Assembly: GCA_018266105.1 (NCBI GenBank) | Contig: JAFEBA010000010.1 | Coordinates: forward strand, 175,609-239,608 | DNA: 64,000 bases | Direction: 5' to 3' | DNA from: a bacterium | GTDB lineage: Bacteria; Vulcanimicrobiota; Xenobia; Xenobiales; JADMJV01 | Shown: piece by piece, positions 52,545 to 61,053 of the stretch | How the letters are laid out: every line of letters begins with the position of its first letter | Position numbering within the stretch: the stretch's first letter is position 1 | Notes under the pieces: generated by a model | What the model was told of the DNA's origin: nothing | Database searches by the model: none | What the model saw: only the letters and a program-made list of their open reading frames with translations | Made by a program: the position numbers and the translations under genes

Positions 52545-52925
52545 CTATTTCGGCTGACTGCCCAGCTCGATGCGTTCCACCGTTTGCAGCAGAGACTGCA
52601 CCGTCTGACCTTTGCCCACCACACCGACCACGGTCGAGAGCTTGGGAACCTGACCGCAGGCCTCACCCAGTAGCAGAACCTTCATCTGGGGCTCGGTGCG
52701 ATTCAAGAAGGCCAGCCAGTTGGAGGTGGCCAGACCCCCCATCCGACTGTCCAGGATTAACAACTGGGGATGGCAGGAGCCCACCAGTTGCAGAGTCTCG
52801 GCCGGGTCACTGCTTTCGGCCACGACTTCGTAGCGGCCCACCTGGGCCAGTGCGGCGCAAATATCCAGTCGGACGATCGGATACTCGTGAGCCACGACGA
52901 TTTTATAGGTGTCCAGCATAAGCAA
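52545..52925 (-). CDS. stand-alone degenerate receiver domain
   Basis: This 126-residue protein has a receiver fold and no output domain. The phospho-acceptor Asp is kept in 'QLLILDSRMGG' and a Lys near the end in 'VVGKGQTVQSLL', but the acidic pair reads H-E ('IVVAHEYPIVR'), so phosphorylation is doubtful. TTG at 52925 is favoured, since GAGG is eight bases upstream; ATG 52919 is the alternative. It is 80 bases upstream of the giant AAA+ gene in the same direction, and divergent from an OmpR-type regulator. It could be a protein-protein switch. Confidence 0.7.
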   Translation of the reverse strand: MLMLDTYKIVVAHEYPIVRLDICAALAQVGRYEVVAESSDPAETLQLVGSCHPQLLILDSRMGGLATSNWLAFLNRTEPQMKVLLLGEACGQVPKLSTVVGVVGKGQTVQSLLQTVERIELGSQPK

Positions 52926-53093
52926 GTTGATAGCCTCGACCCTCCTGAAAATTTCCCCCGCCTGGTGGCTGGGGCGGTTGGGCGGGCGCTGCGCCTCCTC
53001 CCAACCGCCCCGGTTCAGGGCACCGGGACCCTCCCAAACCGGCTTCCTTGGTTGCACTATAGGCAAGAAAAGCGACGGAACATCAAACCGATT

Positions 53094-53111
53094 GCGTACG
53101 ATTCGCGTACG
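53094..53111. promoter_or_regulatory. GCGTACG direct repeat before an OmpR-type regulator
   Basis: GCGTACG occurs at 53094-53100 and 53105-53111 with an 11-base period, ending 14 bases before the ATG of the regulator. One-turn-spaced direct repeats are the standard binding site of OmpR/PhoB-family dimers. The position so near the start suggests negative autoregulation. Confidence 0.5.
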
Positions 53112-53125
53112 GAAAGGGTCTGGGG

Positions 53126-53851
53126 ATGAATGCCGAAGGCCGTTTGAACGTGAAAGAAACTCATTGCGGAAGAGTCCTGGTGGTCGAGGATGACCTGCGG
53201 GTGGCGGAAATGATCCGATTCGCTCTGGAGTCAGCCAACTTTCAGATGGTGCACGTGGACGACGGCCGGGTCGGACTGGAGCAGGCCGTATCCGGTCAGT
53301 TTGACGTCATCTTGCTGGACATTCGCCTGCCCGGAATGGACGGCTATTCCATCTGCCGAGAAGCCCAGAAACAAGTCACCACACCCATCATGATGCTGAG
53401 CGACCGGCGTGAAGACCTGGACAAGGTGCTGGGTCTGGAGACCGGAGCGGACGACTACCTGGGCAAACCCTTCAACCCCCTGGAACTGGTGGCCCGAGTC
53501 AGAGCCTTGCAACGCCGCAAACGCCTGGGCGCCCCGGAAGTGGCCAGCGAAGATCGCCTGCAGTTGGGCCATCTCCAAATCACCCCTTCTTCCCGCCAGG
53601 TGACCATCCAGGGCCAGCCCGTCCATCTCACCGCCACCGAATTCGAAGTGCTGGTGACCATGGCCCGGCGTCCGGGTCGCGTCTTTACGCGTCAAGACCT
53701 GATCGATCTATGCTGGGGCTCGGATTGGGTGGGCTTTGAAAAAACCGTGGACGTTCACCTCAGGCGCATGCGCAAGAAGTTTAGCGAATGGACCGATCAC
53801 GACTACATCAAATCCGTTCGAGGCGTGGGTTACCGACTCGAACCGGGCTAA
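53126..53851 (+). CDS. OmpR/PhoB-type response regulator
   Basis: This encodes 241 residues: a receiver with 'VLVVEDDLRVAEMI', phospho-acceptor in 'VILLDIRLPGMDGYSI', and 'YLGKPFNPLELVARVRAL', then a winged helix ('LTATEFEVLVTMARRPGRVF', 'DVHLRRMRKKFSEW', 'RGVGYRLEPG'). All phosphorylation residues are present, but the conserved Thr/Ser switch position reads 'MMLSDR'. No cognate kinase is adjacent. Its stop is three bases from the convergent pilin gene. Confidence 0.93.
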   Translation: MNAEGRLNVKETHCGRVLVVEDDLRVAEMIRFALESANFQMVHVDDGRVGLEQAVSGQFDVILLDIRLPGMDGYSICREAQKQVTTPIMMLSDRREDLDKVLGLETGADDYLGKPFNPLELVARVRALQRRKRLGAPEVASEDRLQLGHLQITPSSRQVTIQGQPVHLTATEFEVLVTMARRPGRVFTRQDLIDLCWGSDWVGFEKTVDVHLRRMRKKFSEWTDHDYIKSVRGVGYRLEPG

Positions 53852-53854
53852 ACT

Positions 53855-54589
53855 CTAGTTGCCGGTGGCCACGCTAAACTGCTGAGCCACCGTAAACGGC
53901 CCCTGAGACAGCGGCACATTGCCCAGAGCCAGCTTCCGCCGGGCTTCAGCCACACTTACTGCCCGCAGCTCGATAATCCACATGGGAGCCCCCCGGATCA
54001 CCCGCAATTGAAGCAATTGATCACAGACGACCTGCTGATTGGGGCCCAGAGCGTAGGTGGTGGGCTGCGTAAGCCAGCTGGTCCAGCCCGAGTTAATGGT
54101 CGAGGAAGCCGGGTCAACACGTCGGACCAGCCACTTGAACGGGTGCTGTTGCTCATATCCCTGGGCATCGGCCGCACCCGCCACCACCGTATTTCCGCCC
54201 GGATTCGGCCGATTCGGGATCACCCCATAGTAGGTGATCTGGCTGGCGAAATTTGGGCTTCCATCGGCCTGCACCGACCAGTTGGCCCCGCTGGTGCCAG
54301 CATCCGAAGAAAGAAAGGTCAGGGCATCGCTGTCTTTTCCAGGGGGCAAATGGGGCGGCACGGCCGCCACCGCCCACTGATTGGCCTTGCTTCCCGAATT
54401 GGCCAGGTCTCGCTGCAGACTGGCTTTGGCCTTGAGGATGTTGCGCATCGCCTCATCCTTGCCACCCGCCTTTCGCCAGATGTCACCCACATCGCGAAAG
54501 GCCGTCACCATCAAAATCGAGACCAGCGCGAAAATGCTGCAGGCCAGCGTCAACTCCACAATGGTGAAAGCTCGCTGGCTACTGCGCAT
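53855..54589 (-). CDS. prepilin-type minor pilin (PilW/GspJ-like), second set
   Basis: This encodes 244 residues from ATG 54589 (a longer frame reaches 54835 but overlaps the previous gene). The signal is 'SSQRAFTIVELTLACSIFAL', in which Ala replaces the usual Gly before the cleavage point and Glu+5 is kept. The C-terminal region is strand-rich. The order in this set is PilX-like, PilV/GspI-like, PilW-like, all overlapping. It is the last gene of the set, convergent with the OmpR-type regulator. Confidence 0.82.
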   Translation of the reverse strand: MRSSQRAFTIVELTLACSIFALVSILMVTAFRDVGDIWRKAGGKDEAMRNILKAKASLQRDLANSGSKANQWAVAAVPPHLPPGKDSDALTFLSSDAGTSGANWSVQADGSPNFASQITYYGVIPNRPNPGGNTVVAGAADAQGYEQQHPFKWLVRRVDPASSTINSGWTSWLTQPTTYALGPNQQVVCDQLLQLRVIRGAPMWIIELRAVSVAEARRKLALGNVPLSQGPFTVAQQFSVATGN

Positions 54590-55004
54590 ACAGAATCCGC
54601 GCCACTTCAACCACCTGGCGACCTTGTCCGGCCGCTCCCGCCTGACCGCCCTGCCAGGTCGTATTGACCGCGCAACGGAAGAGGCCCGGAGCGGCCGTGC
54701 CCAGACTGGTGATATACACCTGAGTGGTGAAATTATTGGATCCAATCTGGGTTGTGTCCTGTTGATAAGGGCTGCTGAAAGAACTCTGAGCCCAGAACGG
54801 GTCAGTGGCCGGGGGCAGCCCATAGACAAACTCATCCAGGACCTGATTGGCTCGGGCCTCGGCCACCACTGTGTCAGAGGACTTGCTGTTGCTGCGCAAA
54901 GCCGAAATAGCCAGCGCGATCAGGGACAGAATGACCACCACGCACAACCCAAGTGAGAGTAAAACCTCCGCCAGAGTCATGCCTTTTCTTAGAACTGATG
55001 CCAC
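54579..55004 (-). CDS. prepilin-type minor pilin (PilV/GspI-like), second set
   Basis: This 141-residue protein has a short leader and the signal 'RKGMTLAEVLLSLGLCVVVI': Gly cleavage, M-T-L-A-E, then a helix. 'VAEARANQVLDEFVYGLPPA' following it is PilV/GspI-like. It starts with GTG at 55004, overlapping the PilX-like stop by 16 bases, and overlaps the next pilin gene by 11 bases. No known partner fixes its function; it probably belongs to a type IV pilus or pseudopilus tip. Confidence 0.88.
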   Translation of the reverse strand: MASVLRKGMTLAEVLLSLGLCVVVILSLIALAISALRSNSKSSDTVVAEARANQVLDEFVYGLPPATDPFWAQSSFSSPYQQDTTQIGSNNFTTQVYITSLGTAAPGLFRCAVNTTWQGGQAGAAGQGRQVVEVARILYAQ

Positions 55005-57145
55005 GAAAGGACCTTCATCGAGAATGGACCGGCCGGAGCCAGGCCGGCCACATAGCTGGGATCATAGGTGATGTCAACGCTGCCTGCGGTGATCGTGACG
55101 TTTCCGGTTCCGGCCGTGGAGCTCCCGGCCGGATCTCCTCCGTAGGCCACCAGGCTGCCCTTTAAAGTGAAGGGCCCCGTGCTGCTCCCGGAGCCATCGG
55201 CCGCCAGCACGGTCACGTCTTTCCAAGCGTAGACCACGCCCTGCAATTTGACCGAGTGGAAGGTGCCGCCCGCGGTTGCATCCAGATCATAAGCGTCCAC
55301 CGTAATGCTCCCCTGGGCGTACAGATTCAGTCCCAACTGAGTTCCCGAGCTGGAATTAAAGTCCGTGCTGGTCCCGATCAGGTGAATATCGCCTTTGGAA
55401 ACCAGGGCCGAGCCGTTGCTGGCGATCTGAGCACCGATGGTGATGTCACCATCGTTGGCCAGCATCACGCCACTGCTTCCGCCCTGCAGCTTGAGCTCCA
55501 AGTCCTTGGGTTTGAGACCGGCGCTGGCTGCAGCCGGGGGAGTTGCGGGGGGAGCAGGCATAGAAGCCGCGGTGGCAGTCTGCAATCCCGCGAATTCAGC
55601 AGGTGCTGCCGCGTTCAAAACGTTGCTGATATTGGCGCCAACCTGCCAGATATAGGCCTGAGTGGGCGGTGTAGGCAGAGTGTTGGGTATCAACAACCGG
55701 CCTCCCCCGGAAACCGAGTATTCCGTATAAGGGACAGAGGTGGTAGCATAACCGCTGGAATTACTGCGGCTACCCGAGGCACTGGAGTTGGCCAAAGTCA
55801 GCCTGGGATTGGCCGAGGCCATGGCCTGCCAGGCTGCAAGCGTGGCCGTATCCAACGGCATCTTATTGCTATAGTTAGAATTAAAGTACTGGGCCAGGAT
55901 ATCGGGGGTGGTCAAGACGGGAGACGTCGGCGGTGTGGTTGCAGCGATTCCTCCGTAAGTTGCCGATTGGGGCGCTCCCCCGTCCGGAACTAAGGCAAAT
56001 CCTGTGAGTGCGCCCGAGGGACTTATCTGCAAGTCCTTGGTCAGGGTAATACTTACCTTAGGGTTGCCGGAGGTGACCGCGATTGTCATACCCGCCGGAG
56101 TTGGCACTGCGGTTCCCGGGGGCTTGGGACTGGCAGCCACATAGTCTTTGTATTCCATGTTGACATACAGCAGATGACCTGTTGCGTCCACCAGGTAGGT
56201 CCCGGCCTGCAAGCCGATGGGACTGGAAGGCACCCGGACCTTACTGGCGGGTATCCGGTAGAGACCGGTAGCGTCTTCGCTCTTCACGGTGACGCCGGAC
56301 AGAGTTCCACTGATCGTCTGGCTTCCGGCGTGCATCAACTCCCCTAAAGGGGAGGTCACTCCCGCGTTCACAGTCAAATTCGACTTGGTGCGCATGCGCG
56401 CCGGCGCGCCGCCGGTGGCGTTCAACTGAACCACCGAACTGGAGGTCAAAAGCAAATTCCCGGCCGCCATCACGGCCGCGTCGGTGATCGGCTGATTGTT
56501 GCCAAGCTTCAGCACAACCTGAGCCACCCGCTTGTGATAGGCCCCGATGAAGTTCTGAGGCGTGCCCGCGTTCAGCGAGACATTGCGCCCGCTGGCCCCC
56601 TCGATGCTGACCACCATGGCCGTGCTGGGCACCGTCAACTGAGGAGCCCCCGTCCAGGGCGAAGAACTGGAACTTGAGGTCAGGCTCTGAGCCACCGGTA
56701 AGGGCCGGCTGTTTGAGCCGGTCAGATTATTACAGCTGCAATAAGGAAAATCCGTCCAGGCCGTGCTGGGATCGTTCATTCCATCGCTGTCCGGGGCCGA
56801 ACTGGCCGCTCCGTCCTGATAATTGAAGCGAATACGAAAGCGACTCCAGCTAGAGCCTTCGGCCACCCAGCCCACCACCTGACCTTCGCCCTCTCTGACG
56901 TACAGCCCCGGGGCGGTGAAGGTCTGGGCTACGGCAGCGTTCCAGCGGGGGTCCTGACTGATGCGGCTGCGCACCCAGTCCAAGCCGGAACGGGTGGCCC
57001 GGTCCGAGGCGGTCAGGCCGCTGTCAGCCGCGCTGCGCGCCAAACTGGCCGGGGCCAGAGAAATCGCGGCGGTGGCGAACATCAACGTCAGCATGCTGAA
57101 GAGCAACACTGAGACCAGCATGATCGCCCGACGAGATTTTCTCAT
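54989..57145 (-). CDS. very large PilX-like surface protein
   Basis: This encodes 718 residues. The N-terminal membrane segment is 'RKSRRAIMLVSVLLFSMLTL' and the helix continues into 'SDRATRSGLDWVRSRI', like PilX minor pilins. The rest is Ser/Gly/Thr/Ala-rich strand sequence with Pro-Ala linkers, suited to a surface adhesin. The C-terminal module ('LQGVVYAWKDVTVLAADG', 'GSLVAYGGDP', 'ITYDPSYVAGLAP') is shared with the 560-residue protein at 45-46.6 kb. ATG 57145 has AAGGG ten bases upstream. It is the first gene of the second pilin set, 61 bases after the aspartyl protease gene starts the other unit. Confidence 0.78.
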   Translation of the reverse strand: MRKSRRAIMLVSVLLFSMLTLMFATAAISLAPASLARSAADSGLTASDRATRSGLDWVRSRISQDPRWNAAVAQTFTAPGLYVREGEGQVVGWVAEGSSWSRFRIRFNYQDGAASSAPDSDGMNDPSTAWTDFPYCSCNNLTGSNSRPLPVAQSLTSSSSSSPWTGAPQLTVPSTAMVVSIEGASGRNVSLNAGTPQNFIGAYHKRVAQVVLKLGNNQPITDAAVMAAGNLLLTSSSVVQLNATGGAPARMRTKSNLTVNAGVTSPLGELMHAGSQTISGTLSGVTVKSEDATGLYRIPASKVRVPSSPIGLQAGTYLVDATGHLLYVNMEYKDYVAASPKPPGTAVPTPAGMTIAVTSGNPKVSITLTKDLQISPSGALTGFALVPDGGAPQSATYGGIAATTPPTSPVLTTPDILAQYFNSNYSNKMPLDTATLAAWQAMASANPRLTLANSSASGSRSNSSGYATTSVPYTEYSVSGGGRLLIPNTLPTPPTQAYIWQVGANISNVLNAAAPAEFAGLQTATAASMPAPPATPPAAASAGLKPKDLELKLQGGSSGVMLANDGDITIGAQIASNGSALVSKGDIHLIGTSTDFNSSSGTQLGLNLYAQGSITVDAYDLDATAGGTFHSVKLQGVVYAWKDVTVLAADGSGSSTGPFTLKGSLVAYGGDPAGSSTAGTGNVTITAGSVDITYDPSYVAGLAPAGPFSMKVLSWHQF

Positions 57146-57206
57146 AGATATCAAGCCCTTCCTGACCGGTCCCCCACTCTTTAGAATAGCATAAAATGAG
57201 CAAATG

Positions 57207-58163
57207 TTAAGGTTTTGCGAAAATCAACTCCGAATTCGGCAGGTCAAACGTCACCACGTAACGCTGCAGAAACTCCTGTCCCAGCACGCCCTCGGCCTGC
57301 AGTTTGCGAAAAACCACCGGCAGCTTTTCCTGGGTCAATGAGGGGTTATCGGCCAGCTCCACCTTTCCCATCCGGCTGGCGAAACTGCGATAGCGCAATC
57401 CATTCTGATCGGTGGTCTCACTCTCGGTGATATTGGCGCCGGTGTCGTCCACCTTCAGGGTAAACATCAGCTTTGAATCCAACATCAGGTTCTCGCAGGA
57501 CGTATCCACCTGCACCCAGGCCTTGGGCGGCTCCGGCGGGCCCCCACTAAATCCCGACAGCAGACCGGCCAGACCGCCGGGCTTGGCCGGCTCAGGCGGG
57601 CGCTCCTTGAGCATCAAAGATACGGATGCCACCACAGCTTCATCCGATAGCCGGCACTCCACCTTGTTTCCCTTGGCCTTGCGCTTGGACAAAGAATCAG
57701 AATCCTCCAGCACCAGCCTCTGATTGGCGTAATCCAGAGTAAATGGATGGTTCCTGAAGTAGGCCAGCGAAAGAATGCCGTCCACTTTAGTCTCGCCATC
57801 GTTGCCGACAAAGCAGCGCGGCTCGCCGATCAGCACCTCCTGATCGCTCTCGTTCTGATTGCCCAGGGTCAGGCTGGGGAGTCTGGCCTGACTGAACTCT
57901 AACTCTCCCCCCGTGACCGGCTTCAACTTGGTGCTGGAGCCCGGCTCAATGCCCAGTTTCTTGGCCAGCTGCGGGCTGATCAGATTAAATCCCAGACCTG
58001 TGTCCAGCAGAAACTCCGCCTGCGTTTCGCCGACCTTGACCGGCAGCAGCACGGCTCGTTTCTTTCCCAGACGAAAAGGCACGGTCGCGGACGTATCATC
58101 AGCCAGAGCCAGGCCCGCTCCGATAGCCACAGCACAACTTAAGTAGACGAAAAATTTTCTCAC
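57207..58163 (-). CDS. secreted retropepsin-like aspartyl protease
   Basis: This encodes 318 residues. A Sec signal peptide (1-22, cut near LALA-D) precedes a retroviral-type aspartyl protease fold with the active-site motif 'AEFLLDTGLGFNLIS'. The second half ('EGVLGQEFLQRYVVTFDLP') is the usual C-terminal GxxF/Y-type strand of TIGR-type bacterial aspartyl protease domains. A proline-rich insert (about 190-215) separates two lobes. It probably acts in the periplasm or at the surface. The GTG start at 58163 has AAGG seven bases upstream. It lies between the pilin set and the subtilase; the substrate is unknown. Confidence 0.85.
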   Translation of the reverse strand: MRKFFVYLSCAVAIGAGLALADDTSATVPFRLGKKRAVLLPVKVGETQAEFLLDTGLGFNLISPQLAKKLGIEPGSSTKLKPVTGGELEFSQARLPSLTLGNQNESDQEVLIGEPRCFVGNDGETKVDGILSLAYFRNHPFTLDYANQRLVLEDSDSLSKRKAKGNKVECRLSDEAVVASVSLMLKERPPEPAKPGGLAGLLSGFSGGPPEPPKAWVQVDTSCENLMLDSKLMFTLKVDDTGANITESETTDQNGLRYRSFASRMGKVELADNPSLTQEKLPVVFRKLQAEGVLGQEFLQRYVVTFDLPNSELIFAKP

Positions 58164-58202
58164 TCGAGCGCCTTCTGTCCAGCCTCGAGCCTCCCTCCAG
58201 GC

Positions 58203-59939
58203 TTAAGACTGCTCAGGAATATTGACCCGCAGAGGCACCCGCTTGATGACCGTGCCGGCCGAACGCCCCCAGAACATCAGGGGATAGCTCAGGGTTCGAT
58301 TCGAGTTCACTGCGGGCCGGCGCAGGGCCAGCTGGAAGGTACGGGTCTCTCCGGCCGGAACGGCGGCGAACGAGGAGGGCGTGATGGTGACAAACGACTG
58401 CGAATCGCCCAGAATGTCCAGGCTTAAGGTGACCGGACCACCATTGGCGGGAGCGGTCACATCAATGGTGCCGCTCTCATTGGCTCCGGCCGGAAGAGTG
58501 AAGTTGAGCTCAGGTGAGCGGGTCACTCCCTGCAGCCGACTGGCTTCCATCGCGGCCGTACCGAAGTCCAGCATGCGCAGATTGCCTACCTGCTGGGTAA
58601 CGGTGGCGCTGGCCGTCTCGATGAGAATCTGGCGCGCCTCAATGGCCATCAAGTCCGGGTTGATATTCATCAGGGCCGCGCCGCTGCCGGCCGTAAGCGG
58701 GTTGGCGTAGGAACAACCATCGTGCAGCTCTTTGTTGGCCAGCGTGCGCCCCACCCCAACCTGTTCACCCGGGGCGACCAGGGTTAAGACTCGCCCCTCG
58801 CGCGAAAACGAGGAGACGGCCTTGTTGGAATTTGTGGCGCCGGTGATCAGAGCGTGGGTGCGGAAAGGCTGGTCGGACGACTTGGAGTTAGCCGGCAAGA
58901 AGCGATTGTCGTTTTTGGGGCGGAACTGGCCATTGTTGCCCTCGCCGTCGTTGCCGGTGGCGAAGCAAAGCACCGCGTCTTTACGAGCGGCCAGGTCCAG
59001 CACGTTCAGAAAGCCCGAGCGAAATTCTTCCTCGGGACCGTAGTAGGACTGCTCCGAGGTCGGGTTGGTGGGCGCATCCGGCCCCAATGACAGGGTCACC
59101 CAGCGGCAGCCCTGATTGAGAGCCGTTTCGGCCCCCAGCACACCATCAAAAACAAAGCCAGCCTGCGCCGCGCCCAGCGCCTTGACTTCATACAGGGGAC
59201 TGTTCCAGCAAACCCCGACGGTCGGGTTGGCGGTGCTTCCTCCCCCATCGCCGGCCGCAAAAGCCGACACGATCGTGCCGTGTTTGATGGGACCATCGGT
59301 GTCGCGCGCCGTGAGCGGACGATTCTCGCTGTCCACCACCGCCACAATGCGATTGGCGGCGAAGGCGTTCTGGTCGAAGTCAAAGCCCCCGTCCACCACG
59401 CCGATGCGCGGACTGGTGCCATTGCGATTAAATAACCCCCAACCCAGCCGGGCGTTGATGTGGTCCACCCAGAAATTGCCGTTGAAGGTGGCCGGGGTCG
59501 GGTCGACGGGTGCGGCCGCATCGGCATTGATGGTCTGATTGACGGTGACCTCGTCCACGGCCGGGTCGGCTTCCAGGGTATTGATGGCGGCCAGCAGGTC
59601 GCTCCCCACCGGGAAACCTAACTGAAGCACAAAAGATTCGGGCGCGTCGCCCACCACCCGGGCCCCCAGGCCGGCGATCAGGTTCAACAGGCTGGCGATC
59701 TGGTCTTCGCTGGCGTCTTCGTTCACCACCACCAGCAACTGGTTGGCGCCGGCCGGAACGACTGCTCCATTCAGCACCAGTTTGACCGTACTGCTGGGAG
59801 CCTGCGAGCGGGCAGCCGAGAACACGGTGGCTGCGGCGCTGCTGTTGCCCTGTCCGTTGAATCCGGTTAATTGGGAGCTTGAGCTCCCCCCACAGCCCAC
59901 CAGAATCAGTGCCATCCCTGCCCAAATCGATCTTGCCAC
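58203..59939 (-). CDS. subtilisin-like S8 protease lipoprotein
   Basis: This encodes 578 residues. With GTG 59939 as start (GAGG nine bases upstream) the N-terminus is a clean lipoprotein signal, 'MALILVGCGGSS' with C16 as the lipidated cysteine; the upstream ATG 59981 lacks a ribosome site. An inhibitor-I9-like propeptide follows (about 65-140, 'LLVVVNEDASEDQIASLL'). The catalytic triad is D183 ('IGVVDGGFDFD'), H220 ('KHGTIVSAFAAG') and S410 ('DGCSYANPLTAGSG', in place of GTSMAxP), with oxyanion N330. A beta-sandwich domain (about 450-575) follows. It is an anchored extracellular serine protease. Confidence 0.92.
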   Translation of the reverse strand: MARSIWAGMALILVGCGGSSSSQLTGFNGQGNSSAAATVFSAARSQAPSSTVKLVLNGAVVPAGANQLLVVVNEDASEDQIASLLNLIAGLGARVVGDAPESFVLQLGFPVGSDLLAAINTLEADPAVDEVTVNQTINADAAAPVDPTPATFNGNFWVDHINARLGWGLFNRNGTSPRIGVVDGGFDFDQNAFAANRIVAVVDSENRPLTARDTDGPIKHGTIVSAFAAGDGGGSTANPTVGVCWNSPLYEVKALGAAQAGFVFDGVLGAETALNQGCRWVTLSLGPDAPTNPTSEQSYYGPEEEFRSGFLNVLDLAARKDAVLCFATGNDGEGNNGQFRPKNDNRFLPANSKSSDQPFRTHALITGATNSNKAVSSFSREGRVLTLVAPGEQVGVGRTLANKELHDGCSYANPLTAGSGAALMNINPDLMAIEARQILIETASATVTQQVGNLRMLDFGTAAMEASRLQGVTRSPELNFTLPAGANESGTIDVTAPANGGPVTLSLDILGDSQSFVTITPSSFAAVPAGETRTFQLALRRPAVNSNRTLSYPLMFWGRSAGTVIKRVPLRVNIPEQS

Positions 59940-60009
59940 CTGAAGCGTCCTCTTTTGCTCGAAATGCGGAGAGTCTACCATGGGAGGGAAGGTATATTTG
60001 AACCAATCC

Positions 60010-61053
60010 TCAGGTGGCCTGGACCAGAGACAAGATGCGGTCCGGGAGTTCCAGCAAAGGGTAAGCGGCGTCGGCCAAACCGGCCTCGATCACGCTGCGG
60101 GGCATGCCATAAATCACGCAAGAAGACTCGTGTTCGGCCAGTACTCGCCCGCCCTGAGCCTTGACCCAGCCGCTGCCCGCCTTCCCATCCTCGCCCATTC
60201 CCGTCAGCACCACGGCCAGCACGTTGGAGCCATAGACCTCGGCCGCCGACTGAAAGAGAATGTCCACCGAAGGCCGATGCAGCAAGCCCGAGGGCTGCAG
60301 GTCCAGCTCGCAGCAGACCTGGCCCATACGGCGTCGCAGTCGCAGGTGAAAGCCGGCCTGGGCCAGCACCACCCTGCCTGGCTGCAGGTAAAGCCCGGCA
60401 GAAGCTTCCTTGACCTCCAGTTGAGAAATCTCATCCAGCTTGCCGGCGAAAGGACCGGTGTAACCCACAGGCATGTGCACAACGGCTGCAATCGGCCAGG
60501 GGAAATTGCCCGGCAGCTGGGAGAGCAAATAGCGCAGAGCCTGAGGACCCCCGGTGGAGAGCCCCAGCACCAGCACGCCCGGACCGGAAGCCGGCTCCTG
60601 CAGCGGAGCCGGCGGGGCGAAGGCCTCCAGAGGAGCCAGACGCGCTCGCGGTACCCGCCCCGCCGCCAGAACCTTATCCACCAGCTCCTGCTGAATCTCC
60701 AGCACTTTCTCGCTGGCCAGACCGGTAGGCTTACGCACAAACTCGACCGCCCCGGACTCCAGAGCCTGAGCGGCCAGGTAGCCCTCCTCGCTGGCGATGC
60801 TGACCACCACGAAAGCCACAGGGCGACGGCGCATCTGCTCGCGCATGAACTCCACCCCGTCCATCATGGGCATGTTCAGATCCACCGTCACCACATCCGG
60901 CTGCAGACGCTCCACGCAATCGAGTGCGTCCACACCGTCGCGGGCGAAGCCCACCACTTCCAGCTCTAGACTGGAACGCAGCATCTGCGTAATCACCTTG
61001 CGCAGATAGGCCGAGTCGTCCACCACCAGGACCCGAATAGGAGCTTCAGCCAT
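60010..61053 (-). CDS. cheB: chemotaxis response regulator methylesterase CheB
   Basis: This encodes 347 residues: a receiver (1-125; D58 in 'VVTVDLNMPMMDGVEFM') and a methylesterase domain (about 165-345) with the Ser of 'LGLSTGGPQALRYLL', His of 'AAVVHMPVGYTGPFA' and Asp of 'TGMGEDGKAG'. It removes methyl groups, or deamidates glutamines, on the receptor encoded in the same operon. ATG 61053 overlaps the CheR stop by eight bases. It is the last gene of the operon. CheA and CheW are not in the window. Confidence 0.95.
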   Translation of the reverse strand: MAEAPIRVLVVDDSAYLRKVITQMLRSSLELEVVGFARDGVDALDCVERLQPDVVTVDLNMPMMDGVEFMREQMRRRPVAFVVVSIASEEGYLAAQALESGAVEFVRKPTGLASEKVLEIQQELVDKVLAAGRVPRARLAPLEAFAPPAPLQEPASGPGVLVLGLSTGGPQALRYLLSQLPGNFPWPIAAVVHMPVGYTGPFAGKLDEISQLEVKEASAGLYLQPGRVVLAQAGFHLRLRRRMGQVCCELDLQPSGLLHRPSVDILFQSAAEVYGSNVLAVVLTGMGEDGKAGSGWVKAQGGRVLAEHESSCVIYGMPRSVIEAGLADAAYPLLELPDRILSLVQAT

